Positions 10,667 through 22,517 of a DNA stretch of 64,000 nucleotides are shown one piece after another (the stretch's first letter is position 1; each line of letters begins with the position of its first letter). The notes beneath the pieces are model-generated. The model did no database searches. It was given only the letters and a program-made list of their open reading frames with translations, and was not told the origin of the DNA. Where the stretch lies: contig BSBK01002933.1 in the NCBI GenBank assembly GCA_027943335.1, positions 853,501 to 917,500 on the forward strand. The letters are read 5' to 3'. This DNA comes from Chamaecyparis obtusa. Its lineage: Eukaryota; Streptophyta; Pinopsida; Cupressales; Cupressaceae. The translations under genes and the position numbers were made by a program.

Positions 10667-12637
10667 TCTAGTCACTTTTGTGATGCTTCAAATCCTGAAA
10701 TGAACTATTCCAAGATGTGTCTTCCTAAGTTTGGAATCTGTCCACATTAGGGTCCTAGGTAAATTGTTTTCCCTAGGGGGCATTTGATCAAAATCAGATA
10801 TGTTGACAGGATGTTGAGTCCGCAATTGACAATAAACTACAGACAAAGGTATTTTTAAGTGCCAACCAGCTGGACTAAAATGTGTTTCTCAACACAACGT
10901 CATGATGAAAAGAGTGTTTCTAAACACTAAAAATAGGTGAAACAACTTTTGGATAAAGGATAATTTTTTATTGATAATAATGCTTATACGTGTGTTTGCA
11001 AGATTAATCAAAAGTGTTTTTAAATACTATAATCACAACTATCTATTTCTTTTACGCAAATACAATAATAATGCTAAAAGATAATGAACTTTTCTTGTTA
11101 ACAATTGTTGATTTTTATGCTTTCTCGAGTGACTTGATGTTGTCTCTAGACTAGAGAAACATGGACTGAGCACATGATGTTTTCTTTGTCTTTTGTTTAT
11201 GGTAATAAATTTGATTATCTACAGTAATCATGGGGAATGGGTGTCTACTATAAGTGCCTCCATCATGATTGGAACACCATGTATACCTCGACCTGTTTCC
11301 TATGAAAGCCCTAGTGAGGTCAAATTTATTTCCTTGCCTGTTTAAAAACTAAAAAAGATAAACTACTTCCTAATAAAGTGCATGGTAAATTGGATTATAC
11401 CCTAGGATATGAACACAAAAAGAAAGGTCATTGCGGGTATACATTTACACATCACGCACTAGAAAAGAAATGATTTATATTAAACAAGAAGTAACTGACA
11501 AAACATTCTAGCTATGTGCTTTAGTGTTTAGGTTATCTTTCAACGTGGTGAATAAAAAGGATGTAATCATATTTTTAGGATTGCTAAATCTATCAGTGAA
11601 AATTGTACTGTCCTAATGTGGTCCCACTAACAAAGGCTCTATGATGAAAAACAACCCGCTTTGAATAAACAGTAACTGTCCTAGGTGTCTTAGTCTAGGT
11701 GCATTTCATTTTAATTGCATTAGAGTTCATTTTAGTTGCATATCATATTAATGTGCATTAGGTTCATTTAGATGCAGTTCATTGTCTTTAGTTGCATAGA
11801 AATTCATTTTAAATTACATTCATTTTATTATAGTTGCATTCATTTTAAGTAGCATGAGCATGAATGTGTGGATTCAACTATTTGAAACATTGATATAAGC
11901 TGAAACACAAAGCATTAAAGTAAGCTAAAAATTATGAAAGCATTTAAATCAATTCCCATGTGTGACCAAGTACATCATAAGAACTAAAATGAAATGACTA
12001 AGTATAAATCACTGATATTCATTTGCATTCATAATCCACTTAATATCATAAAACCATTTGCATAATGCATCCATGTTCATTCATGCATAAATAAAAGTGA
12101 GATGTCCATACATCACATCGCAATACATCTCATACATCCATGCATTCATAAAAACTTTGAAAATAACAAAAAATGAACATATATCAGTGAACTATATAAT
12201 GACATCATTATATCATCACCTAATCTAATCTTGGCCAAGTATGACAATCACATCAATATCCAAAGCATGAGTCAAATATCATATATCCAACATGTGCAGA
12301 AATTAAAACCATTAGAGATCAGATATCAGAGATAGCAAACAAGATGAATCAAATAAAAGCATCCATGACAGCATCAACATAAGCACCAATATATCACCAG
12401 AAATATCCATGACAGAGTATCAAGAATGTCCATAAAGCAAGAATCAAAGTATCAACATCAATATATCAAAACATCAGTGAATCAGAGTATCAGTATATCA
12501 GAACATGAAACAATGTATCAATAAAGTATAGAGTCCATCAGACGTGAGAAAGTGCATCGCTAAAAAATGGTACAAGTACAAGATATCCAATAAAGAGCAA
12601 TATGTCTGGAGATACAAATATGAATGAACATAGAGTT
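10667..12637. other. non-coding 3' region of the Tat element with low-complexity repeats
   Basis: No sustained frame on either strand. Two diverged short-repeat tracts stand out: 11698-11870, built on TTCATTTTAGTTGCAT-like units, and about 12290-12540, built on short AT(A/C)TCA(G/A)-type units. The junction at 10667 continues the sequence broken at 6898 by the nested element. Confidence 0.5.
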
Positions 12638-14580
12638 CTACACCTCACTGGCCTCCTCATCCTCTACTAGAGGATCAGGAGGGGGTGCATCTGCTCTGTT
12701 GGGTGGTGGTGGAGGAGGCATGGCTCCCTCGGATTGTTGAGCTATCACTGAATATAGGGGCACTCTCTACGTAGCAGGAACCACAACACAATATAACATG
12801 AAATAGTAGGTGGCCATATGTCCCTAGTGGGTGGTAATGTGCACATATCTATCCCACTCAACCCTCAGCTATGCTAGCTGTGTGTCTCTATGTGCTCTTA
12901 GCTGGGCTAGATGTGAATCTCTATCTACCCTTAGCTCCCCCATCTGTGTATCCCTCTTTGATCTAAGCTGAGTCAACTATGCATCTCTATTTGCTAACTA
13001 TGCTCTGAGGGTAGCTATCTCCACTCTCAAGGTGGCATGCTCCTGCTCACACTAGGATAGTCTATCTCCATCGCCACCCGCAGGAGGATCCTGAGGTGCC
13101 TACTACTACTGTTGATCCTGATCCCTACAACCCTCTACACATGCTTGTCTCTATGTAACAAAGGCCCTGTATCCCTCCGAGGAGGAGTGACTCGCAATCT
13201 TTGCTGCCTCTACTGACTAGACTCCCCTCCTAAGGCACGTCATCTGCTGCTACCTATGCCTCTGCCTCCACCCCTGCCCCTACCATCTCCTTCATCTCCT
13301 CCATCCCCATCACCTCTACCTCCATAGGCTCCATCTCTCCCTACACCTCTCCCCCTATCACCACCTTGAGCAGCTCGTTCCCGACCAACACCATCATCCT
13401 TAGGATCATAATCAAGTGCATTCTCGATATGCAGAATAGCCTCCTTCAGAGCAGTGAATCTGGGATATGGGTGCCTGAGATAATGAGCATGATATTGATA
13501 TAGAACTCCTACATCATGAACATCTTCCTGAATATCCCAGTCAACACAAGCCATCTGAGAAATCTCATGAACCGTTATCTCAAACACTAATCAGGCCCCC
13601 CATCGGGCCTCCTCACTACGAATCCATACATATATACATGTCTCATGAGACATGCCCTATACTCAGCCATACTGCCTACATACACGTGTGATCAGGAACT
13701 TCTCCATAATATAGCAGGTCCTCCCAATGAGATACCTACTCTAGAAGAAATAGGGCATCTTCCTAGCATCTGATGGGCATGCCTCACAGTCTAGATAAGG
13801 GCACCATACAACATCAGTGACATCATCTAAAAGATGATGCTAGTACTCCAACTTGCCCAGATGGGGCTATTGAATGAGACTAGAGTACATGAATATATAG
13901 GGCAGTCCAACGTCGCGGTGCCTATCTATTATGGGTCAGGTCATGGGAATATGCTCCCATGCCCAGATCTGTAAAACCATGTTCCCAACGGTCATAGACC
14001 TCGCATGTTGATATACTATCTCATGGAGCTCATGGTACATGTGAGCCAAGATATAACTACCCCATGCATATCTACCAGGGGTTTGGATCATCTGACTGAT
14101 CACTCTCAACCAGCCACACATAAAGCCATGCTAACCCCAATCAGGCATCAACAGGCCACCTATCAAACCATCTAAGTATACAGGAAGAGGGGCATAGTTG
14201 GCAACCATGTGGTCCCAACTCAAGTATCAGCTTGTAATAGTATCATCCTGAAACAGCCTCCTAGCGTCAACAATCACCGTAGGCCCAGATGTCTCGTACT
14301 CTATACATGTACCCATGACATAGAAATGCAGAATACGCCACATGTCTTCTAGTGTAACAGTCATCTCACCCGTGGGTAGGTGAAATGTGTTATGCTTAGA
14401 ATGCCATCGCTCCACCAATGTAGTAAGAAGGTCACGATTTACTCAAATATCAGGTAAATGCACCAAGCTCCAAAGACTGCACCATAGAACTACTCTCTGA
14501 TCCTCCTAACTCAACTGATCATGTAAGGCTAACACCTGGGCTACTCTCGGGGGTCTAAAAGAGACTACATCAAAATCAAT
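12638..14580 (-). pseudogene. plant mobile domain (PMD) gene, antisense within the Tat element
   Basis: Read on minus from about 14580: DFDVVSFRPPRVAQVLALHD, then NRDLLTTLVERWHSKHNTFH and LPTGEMTVTLEDM, the hallmark start of the plant mobile domain (MAIN/MAIL1-type). It continues with GSYILAHMYHELHEI and VLQIWAWEHIP. The ORFs at 14418, 14121 and 13587 share one frame, with stops between. The tail is Arg/Gly/Asp-rich (13240-13380), then after a frameshift an 11-residue repeat region (12878-13009), a proline run PPPPPPN, and an acidic end with a stop at 12638-12640. Antisense extra ORFs with PMD similarity are known from Tat elements. PMD proteins act in transcriptional silencing in plants; any role for the element is unproven. 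Confidence 0.8.
12878..13009 (-). repeat. four 33-bp units encoding 11-residue (hendecad) repeats
   Basis: Units start at 12878, 12911, 12944 and 12977, each exactly 33 bp and without gaps. On minus three encode the pattern L-x-Q/E-L-R-x-x-R-D-x-Q/H (for example LAQLRAHRDTQ); the fourth is decayed with two stops. Regular Leu at 11-residue spacing suggests a right-handed coiled coil near the C-terminus of the PMD protein. Confidence 0.8.
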
Positions 14581-14689
14581 CTACACACCAGAAAATAAGG
14601 GCACTATGTCAACATTAGATAACATAAATTGGCCAGAAAATTACTCCAAATTCAGAAAAACAAGTACACTTGGCTCAAAAATTCAAAAA

Positions 14690-14960
14690 AATCAAAAGCG
14701 ATCCAGGAATCCTGGATGCAAATTGGGAAATCTGAGATGTGACTCTAAAATAGGAAGTGATCCAGGAAATCCCGGATGCGGGTCGGGAAATCCAGGACGC
14801 GATATGGGATGCCGGATATGACTCTGTTATTCAAAAAGCACAAAAAGCTTTCAAATTGTTCAAATTTCACCGGATACGACCCGAAGGGGTGTGATCTAGG
14901 AAATCTCAGATGTGATTCAGAATTTGGTAAAATACCGGGTGTGACACGAGATTGACCGGA
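14690..14960. repeat. GC-rich short tandem repeats upstream of the antisense PMD gene
   Basis: Diverged copies of a unit close to GATCCAGGAAATCCCGGATG recur about every 30-65 bases. The stretch is clearly more GC- and CpG-rich than its surroundings and lies just upstream of the PMD gene on the minus strand. No coding frame is supported. Confidence 0.55.
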
Positions 14961-15349
14961 AGTGATCTCGCGTCTGGGGTGCGATTGAAAAGAAAACTAG
15001 CTCTAAAAAGCACAAAAATACATGAAATTAAAAATTTTCAAATTCACAAGGTTTGTTCTCGAATATTCACAGGTGCGTCATAGTGCCTTAGCTGGTCGTG
15101 GCACCTAGATAGCTCAAATCGGTGCTTCTCCATTGGGAACACCATTCTCGCTCAGAGCTTAGTAAATAATCAAGGGGTAAAAGTGAAAATGAATAGTAAA
15201 AATGGACTTTTTGACCTATTTAAGCCTCTCGGGGGCCCCAGAACCCTAAAAGGACATTATTGATAAGACATCACAGAGGCTTAATATCGAGACCGCAATT
15301 GAAACAGGTGATTTCTATCACTCAGATGCAATAAAAATAGAGTCCCAAA

Positions 15350-15670
15350 GCAAAGTCAACTTTCAGAATGCAGAAGTCAAACATGGTCAAATTACAGTCA
15401 AACATGGGCAAATTGAGTAGAAAGGATACCGTGAGCAAGGCAAATCAGTACAACAATAATTTTTAGCCAAATTAATGGTCAACACTAGTCAAATTTTAGT
15501 CAAACACATTCCATGAAAGCTGAACAGAATGCAATTAATACACAGAAAGCTTGCCAGAAGCTATACAAAGTGATTTTCTCACTAATGCATCAAGTTTTTA
15601 TGCCAAGATATTGCTTAAACATTAGTCAAACTTGGTCAACTATCTAGTTTTCTTGGTCAAACTTAGTCAA
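15350..15670 (-). promoter_or_regulatory. cluster of TTGAC elements (W-box-like), hypothetical
   Basis: About eleven GTCAA (TTGAC on minus) occur in 320 bp, mostly as TGGTCAAAC or TAGTCAAAC variants. TTGAC is the core bound by WRKY factors. The cluster lies upstream of the antisense PMD gene. It may equally be a short dispersed repeat without regulatory meaning. Confidence 0.3.
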
Positions 15671-16127
15671 ATAGTGTTTCTTTAACACTAAAATTGATCT
15701 ACATGACTTGATAACTCTTTTTAATCAATCTACGCTTGATCCAAGATCATTTTAATCACCGCACTACTTTCTAAATGCTTGAAAACAATGATTTTGTTCA
15801 AATTTGTTCTGATTTCAGTCCTGAGGGGGCATAATCATCCTAAAATCCTTTCTTTGAATCAATTTATTCAACACCAGGGGCATGACAGTTTTCTTCAATC
15901 AAGTTGAGGTTGATAATCTTTACGACATTGATCAATTTCATTGCTTCAAATTAAATTGGTTACTTGTCAGCATGATAAATTTCAACTGAAATTTCTTTTC
16001 AAAATCTCCTATCGGTTTTCGTTCAATCAAGCTCGGAATAGATAGTGTCAATTCTTGTTCAATCAAGTTCAAAATTGATAGTTTCTAATCAAGTAGGATT
16101 TCATTCAATCAAGCTTGGAATTCTCAA

Positions 16128-16315
16128 ATTCAAAGTAGTTCTCGTTACTACTCTCTAAATCTTTCAGAGTAGTTCTCGTTACTGCTCTCTAAATCTTTCA
16201 GAGTAGGTTCACTGCTCTCTAAATCTCCTTAAAATCAGAGTGGTCCTCATTTCTCTCTAAATCACTTGAGTTCAAAGTAGTTCTCGTTGTTCTCTAAATC
16301 TCCTGGATCATGCTT
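16128..16315. repeat. tandem repeats of about 40-55 bp before the Tat 3' LTR
   Basis: Four to five diverged copies of a unit with GTAGTTCTCGTTACT and CTCTCTAAATCT. Non-coding. Confidence 0.75.
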
Positions 16316-16360
16316 TGAATCAGATTTTCTTTGAATCCCTGTGCTATTCACAAAGCAATT

Positions 16361-16374
16361 CAAATAGGGGCAAA
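16361..16374 (+). promoter_or_regulatory. polypurine tract candidate of the Tat element
   Basis: CAAATAGGGGCAAA lies directly before a TGTAACCACC start. The position and composition fit the plus-strand primer at the 5' edge of a 3' LTR. Confidence 0.5.
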
Positions 16375-17270
16375 TGTAACCACCTAAAATCAGGCTAATA
16401 GAACCTAAGGCTCTATTTTCCCTTAATTTGGCATATACCTTGATTATGTTAATTCGATTCCCAATCATTAACATAAATCCCAAAAATTTAATAAAATCAA
16501 TCAAATCCTAAATCAAGCATTTATCACCAAAGTTTCAAGCAAAATCAGGTCAAATAACTCTAGGCCTATTTAATTAATTTAATCCCACCAAATGCATGGC
16601 TAGAGTTATTAATTAAAAGAAAATCATAAATACTTCTTAAATCAAACAAACACAACAAGAACACCTTAATCATTAAGAGGCTCTCACATGAATCAAGGAT
16701 CAAGCATGAGTGCATCTCAACCATTCAATTCCTCCCACAATCTATAAAAGAGGATTTTCAAAGGTTCTTTCTCTCTCCTTGATGTTAGAATTTTGGCTCT
16801 AGCTTATTAATATTGTGAATTCTTCCTAATGCTTGGATCTTGAGGCTTCTTAATCTTTGGATTATGAACTCTCTTTTGGTGGTTGGATTTGCACTTGCTA
16901 ATGCTTTGATTTTTTACAATGGTTTCCATGCTTTCAGGCTTAATTCATATGTTCTAGTTAATTAGGAAAAACATCTCAATTTGGGTCTATAGTAAAGAAT
17001 TCATGCATTGATGGCTAATTGTGATGTAATTTCTAGTTTCTAGTTGATTCCTTGTTATTGCATTTGAATCTCTCATTTTAGTGTCACATTGTCACTGTTT
17101 AAGGGTCAAATCTGAGAGCTACTAACCCTTATTTCATACTTGCACTAACTAGAGAGCAATAAGATAGTTTCATTTGTTAGTTCCTCTAATTTAGTCTAAA
17201 TCTCTTGCTAACAATGATATAATGTCTTATTGAAGTGTGGTACTACAAGTCACAAACTCACACATAGGTA
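16375..17270 (+). repeat. probable Tat 3' LTR (right end uncertain)
   Basis: It begins TGTAACCACCTAAAATC after the purine tract. A TATA-like TCTATAAAAG at 16741 is followed by a pyrimidine-rich leader, as expected for an LTR promoter and U3/R boundary. The right boundary cannot be fixed without the 5' LTR; 17270 is only a working limit near an ACTCACACA string. Confidence 0.45.
16741..16750 (+). promoter_or_regulatory. TATA box of the probable Tat LTR promoter
   Basis: TCTATAAAAG followed about 25 bp later by a T/C-rich stretch. Judged by position inside the candidate LTR only. Confidence 0.4.
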
Positions 17271-18179
17271 TACCTATCAGATTTAATTCTTCAAATATCA
17301 CAATAGTTATATGTATGCTTGATATAGATGTAAACATATAACTTTCAGCAAAACCTTAAAGTAAATCATTATTCATTTTGATTGATGGTGAAACAGTGCA
17401 ACCTAAGCAATGACCAGTGCCAAATCCTAGGGCATCAGAATCAACAAATATACATCTACAAAAACCCTTGCAATTCAAATAACTCCAAAACCCGGATAAG
17501 ATACCTTACAAATTAACCTCTCATGTATATATTATATCATCAAATCCATGCACATACATTGAAATCTTTGACACCTCATTCAAGATTTACCCTTCCCTTG
17601 AAAGACACTTGAAATTCAACCCCACTATCTACCTTGTAGAATGATGTATTTAAACTGCCTTACAGATTAAATGCACAAAGAAATAAAATTCATACATGAA
17701 GACAACAAAACATATATAAGGAATTTCAGTATATTAAGGAATTTCAGTATATTTTCATTAACAAATCTTCTGTATCAATACATTCAGAAACTGAGATTCC
17801 TTAGAATCAAAATACTAATGCAAAAACTCCTATTACACTGAATAATTCACCACCTCTTACAATCACTTAGAACTTACTATATATAGAAAAGCCATCTTAG
17901 AATCCTTGAGAAAAGGATGCAACAAGCTTAAGATGGCTTTGATAGTGACTTGCACTAGAATACAAAATATATTTAAATTGCAACAGAAAAGAAGGAAAAT
18001 GGCACCATAAGTTGTTTCTTCTCATGGTGAGTTCCCTTTGAGTTGCACCTTTGTCTGTTGGTATTCAAAGTAACTGAAAATAGTTTTTTTATGGATGATG
18101 ATCACCATATAGCTAACCTAAATCATCCTCTTTATAGTAATTACTCTCTCTGTGCTCATAGATCAAGTGCAATGCTAGA
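17271..18179. other. no recognisable feature
   Basis: AT-rich sequence with no credible frame, LTR edge or repeat that I could identify. It may include the end of the Tat LTR. Confidence 0.4.
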
Positions 18180-18770
18180 ACCTCACTCTTCTTCTATTTC
18201 TTCAACATCAATTGTTGCTGGCTTCTTCTTCTTTGGCTTGGTATTCTTATCCCAAGACACCACATCATCTTCTGAAGGCCAATTATATCTCTAAAAGTCT
18301 TGCAATAACTTGATTTTTCTATCCCACCTGGAGTCAGTAATGGCTTTTGTGTCAGCAACAAACTTGATGCAATCATTTTCAACTTTGATCAAATTATCAA
18401 GAATATTGTTGCAACCATCCATATCTAAAGAGGCATCATTACTGAGAAAATCTTCCTACCTAATTATCAACTGACCCATGCTTGATTTCCACTCTTCAAG
18501 GCTTATGATATTACCATCATTCCCATACACTGTGTTACCTTCATTTTTCTCATATCCCGATTATGGTCTTGGTCAGTAGAAGTTTCTAAGTTGAACTTGA
18601 ACTTGAACTTTTGATAAGTTGGTTCAAGTTCAAGTTCAACCCATTATCACTTTCAAGTCTTAAAATGCTCATGCTTTCCTATCCCTCAAAATCTCTATTG
18701 GTCTCAAAGATGAACCTGAACTTGAACCTAGTCCTGAACCTTAAGTTAGTTCAAGTTCAAGTTCACATTT
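18180..18770 (-). pseudogene. fragment of a gene A/B-like protein (unrecognised)
   Basis: Minus-strand reading gives NIISLEEWKSSMGQLIIR, a stop, EDFLSNDASLDMDGCNNI, then ATIDVEEIEEE near 18190, with stops where Gln or Trp could have been. Upstream (18590-18770) it has GTTCAA/GAACTT hexamer repeats, like the Val-Gln/Pro-Glu linker of gene A at 21004-21090. It may be the C-terminal end of gene B displaced by an insertion, or a separate partial copy. The function is not recognised. Confidence 0.4.
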
Positions 18771-19334
18771 GTAATATGACAACTTATGCACGGAGAATTC
18801 GGCGGGATTATTTTCTTTTCCAAAAAGAAGGTTTCTATTTTGTAGCGCTCTGAGTGTTTATTAAGTTTTGGAAATTTTCGTACAAGATGCTCTCATTCAA
18901 CTAGATGGCTCGTGCATGTGAAAGATTGGAAATGACAGTTGACAGCGTGACATAGAGGGAGCCATTAATATCCAGATATGGTGATCAGGGATTTTCCTTG
19001 GGAATGGAGTTATTCATGCTGAAATAGCTGGTGGATTAATTAAACTCAATCGAACATGTCAAATCAATCATTCTTTCATTAAAACATTTATTATGGACAT
19101 GCTTTGAAGATTTATTAAGGATCCTGCAAGGCATTTGCGAATAAATGAAGAATGATTAAAGCTTTTCTGTTAAGTTATTTTTTCTGGAGAAGGAGAAGGA
19201 GCGATGGAATTAGGATTGAGAAATTTGCAGAGAGCTGGTGTGTAGTAAATTGGTGAGTTATCTTTCCCCCTTGCAGTTTTAGTTTTCAGTGACTTTTTCT
19301 GTGTTGCAAATCTTTTCTATTCATATTTGGTAGG

Positions 19335-22300
19335 ATGTCGTTGTTCCGCCCAAAACTTCTGAAAGAGGAGAGTAGAAAAAACCTGTTAGTTTCTCTTCCA
19401 CACATAGGTGATACCTTCTTGTTGAATGCAAACCTAGGAGAACTTTGTGATAGAGCCTAAATTTCTTCTGAGGGTTCTTTTTCTAGGAAATTAGCGGGAA
19501 GTGGTCTTTTAGAAGCCGTTGCATTTCCTCCAACTCTCATTTTCCTTGAACTAGTGTTGGAGTGCGCTAACAAATATGATGCCAAGAATAGATGTATTAA
19601 GGATGTGTCAAGAGAAATCTTGGTAAAAATTAGTCGAGAAACATTAATGGCGGCCTTGAGAATTCCAGACAAGGAACTATATGAACCATGGACCTATGAG
19701 GAAGCATATCATGTGTATGAGGCTGATAAGAAAAAATATAGCTCCTCAATAGCCTAGGTATGGCTTGCAAAACCAGAGAAGGGAGGAAGCAGGCTGCCAA
19801 AGCCATTGACAATTGAACACTTCCAAAAAGATATAGCCGATATGATGCTTCTTCTGAATAGGGTGAAAGGAAACCCCCATGCATTTCATTGGGAAAATTG
19901 GATATACTGTTTCATCCAGAAAATCATAGAAGGAGATAAGTTTATTGATTGGGATGACCTGATAGCCGAAAAGCTCCACAGAGAACTCTTAAACATGACA
20001 AATTTGACTACATTTTATATGTCTTCCTACCTTGTTTATGTCTTAGCATGTTGACGAGCCTGTGAAGGATTACCTCATGAATTGTGGACAAGTGATATGA
20101 GGATATATGATTACTTCACATGCTTACAAAAGGAGAAGTTCTCCAGTGTGTTCAAAACTATAAATGACAGATTTTCAGGAAGGTTAGTTTTTGAGTTGAG
20201 AGGGAAGGAAAATTGTAGGCTTTCTAAGGAAGCTAAGTAGGTGATTAATGTTTATGGCTGTCATTTTATACAATTTCCAAGATTTACTTATCTGAGAGTC
20301 GGAGCATTTGATGAAGAGCCCCTATGGCTTCCTAGATTCTATTTAGATGATGTAATCCTGATGGAGCTATGCAGGTAGCTTGTGCTAGTTGAACAAAAGG
20401 ATGGGACCCCAAAGAAGTCCTCGGGTGTTCTCTTCCCTATTGAGTTAGGGTACTATAGATGCAAAAGTTTCCAAGATGCTATGGCTATCAAAGAAGAATT
20501 GGATGGTTTTTTTTTGCAAACTTATACTCCCAGGGTTAATTTTGATTACAGAGGCTTTGCAGGAGAAAATCTCAATGTCCCAGAGATGTTTATGCACATC
20601 CCTAAGCTAGAAGATTTCTAGGTCAAGTATTCTAATGAGTTGGAGGTAAGGAAAAGACTCTGGTCTCAGCTAACTTTGAAGCAAATCATCACCTTCAAGC
20701 TAGAGATGGATACATATGGGATAGAGGAAGACAGTGAGGTTGATGTTGTAGATTCCCAATATTCAGAGAAGGTCGAAGCCCTCTTAATTCCTGAGCTAGA
20801 TTGGAAGGAGCCACAAGAAGATGATTTTCATAAGAGAATGAAAAGGGTGATTGAGAGAACAAAAGCATGGTTGGTGAAGAAAAGAATCCATGTTGCTCCT
20901 TTGCAATCAACAAAGAAACAAATAAAAACAAAGAAGAGGAGTTCAACCAAGAGGACTTCTATTTTAACTAACTTAAGTGTTGATCCATCTTGTGCAGGAA
21001 AAGCTAAACCTGAAGTCAAACCTGAACTTGAACCAATTTCTTCGCAAGTTCAAGTTCAAGTTCAATAGCAGCCTGAACCCGAAGTCTGAGTGACCAGATC
21101 AAGTCAATGGGTAAAAGAAAAGGTTCAGAGGCATAGAGTTACTCCCAGTTTCATCATGGATTTAGATTCATTAGACCCTGATCCAAAGGTAGTTTCAGTT
21201 GAAGACCATAGGGTATCTAATATGGCTGATGATCAATAGATGCAAGAGGAAACTGGAGGTACTCCGAAAGACTCGTTAGCTCTGCTGAGTGACTATGACA
21301 CCCAAAATAAGACCTCTATTGCCCCACCATGGTTGGAGACCCCAGTAGCCAAGAAAAGGAATATGGTTCCTTTATTAGTACCTATTGATGATGTAGTAAG
21401 TAGGTATTTGGGAAAATCTTCTAAGGTTAAGAAAATGAAGATGGAATCTAGAATTGGTTTTGATGAGAGCAGCAGCCATTGGATGGCTGAGATTGCAAAG
21501 CCTAAAGAAGATAGAACCGAAGGAGGAGCTTCAGTCCAAGATTTTCAAGTATCCAAGGTGGATTTAGGGAGAGACACCAGAGCCACCGATATGAGGTTTT
21601 TCAAGGTATCAAACAAGAAAATTTCTAACAGAGTATGGAAGGATGCCAAAGATAAATAGGAAATGAAAGAGGTGATGAAGAGTATGGCTCAATATATTAA
21701 TGCCATTCAACATCCTGAACCTTTCCCTCTGAGTGAGATGCCAGCCTCCATTGACATGAGATCCCCTGATAATCAATGGTTTCTTGACCAGGTTCAAAGA
21801 AGCAAGGTGGTGAGCAAGGCATTTGATGATTGGGTGGAGCACGTAAAAGCAGAGGTTGTGCAATAGCTAAGTAATCTGGATCAAACCCATAGTGAAGGAG
21901 ATCACCTGATAAAGGAAGTAGAAGCCAACATTGAAGAATGGGAGCTAGAAAAGACTACTTGGACCAAAGAGCTCCACTGGATTGAAGAAGTTGAAGAGTA
22001 CAGCTTGCAGAAGTTCCTTATGGAGAGACCAGTACCAGGACTGGATGACATAGTTCTTTATGTTATAAAAGAATGCATAGAATGGATGAATGAAGTCATG
22101 GCTTTGGGAATCTTTGAGGTAAAAGATCTCATGAAGGGGCTGAAAATGATCAAAGAAATCATTTCTAATTATATAAAGTGGATTGATGAGCGGTGCTAGG
22201 AAGCTCAAGAGGCGTCAGATAAAATGGCTGAATAGGTAATCAAAGAGGTAAACACTTGGTTCAACGAGCTCAAAAAGATGAAGGCACCTATAGATGAGCA

Positions 22301-22517
22301 TTTCACAAAGATTGCCCAGATGGAATCGATGATGATCCTTCAACAAGATCATTCAGTTATGCACACAGGAAAGATAGCTGAGGTTAAAAGAGAGAAGGAG
22401 GTCTGGAAATAGAGGATTGATTTTATTGGTTTGCCACATCAACTAGTCATCTTCATGTTCAATGCCACATTTGAAGATTGGAGGACAGCGCGGCTTGCAA
22501 TGACCTCAACTCCTTAA
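19335..22517 (+). pseudogene. gene A: 1060-codon frame cut by 14 in-frame stops; unknown family
   Basis: From ATG at 19335 (MSLFRPKLLKEESRKN) to TAA at 22515 one frame can be read with no insertion or deletion. Internal stops are TAA 19458, TAG 19755, TGA 20052, TAG 20238, 20376, 20619 and 21066, TGA 21087, TAG 21237, 21657, 21864, 22197, 22233 and 22410. Landmarks: ISRETLMAALRIPDKELYEP, HAFHWENWIYCFIQK, VINVYGCHFIQFPRF with LWLPRFYLDD, a basic linker ending in Pro-Glu/Val-Gln repeats (about 21004-21090), and a Glu/Lys-rich, probably helical C-terminal third. A GTGAGT donor with a later TTGCAG upstream (about 19251-19279) may mark a leader intron. I do not recognise the family. Weak resemblance to gene B suggests a shared, perhaps transposon-encoded, family. 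Confidence 0.65.

Larger units (their letters stand above)
1..17270 (+). mobile_element. Tat-lineage Ty3/gypsy retrotransposon, 5' end outside window
   Basis: A large degenerate LTR retrotransposon. In order it shows a protease region, a G-patch segment, reverse transcriptase, RNase H, a second RNase H domain, integrase, a long 3' region with an antisense PMD gene, a purine-rich tract and a probable 3' LTR from 16375. The doubled RNase H and an antisense extra ORF downstream of pol are known traits of Tat/Ogre-type elements. The 5' LTR and most of gag lie before the window. The 3' limit is approximate because no second LTR is available to define the LTR end. A 3.76-kb gag/protease-only element is nested at 6904-10661. 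All coding parts are broken by stops or frameshifts. Confidence 0.75.

Noticed and set aside
13240..13587. Gly/Arg/Asp-rich frame as an independent RNA-binding protein
   Set aside because: It is in frame with the PMD blocks upstream and is the tail of that gene, not a separate protein.
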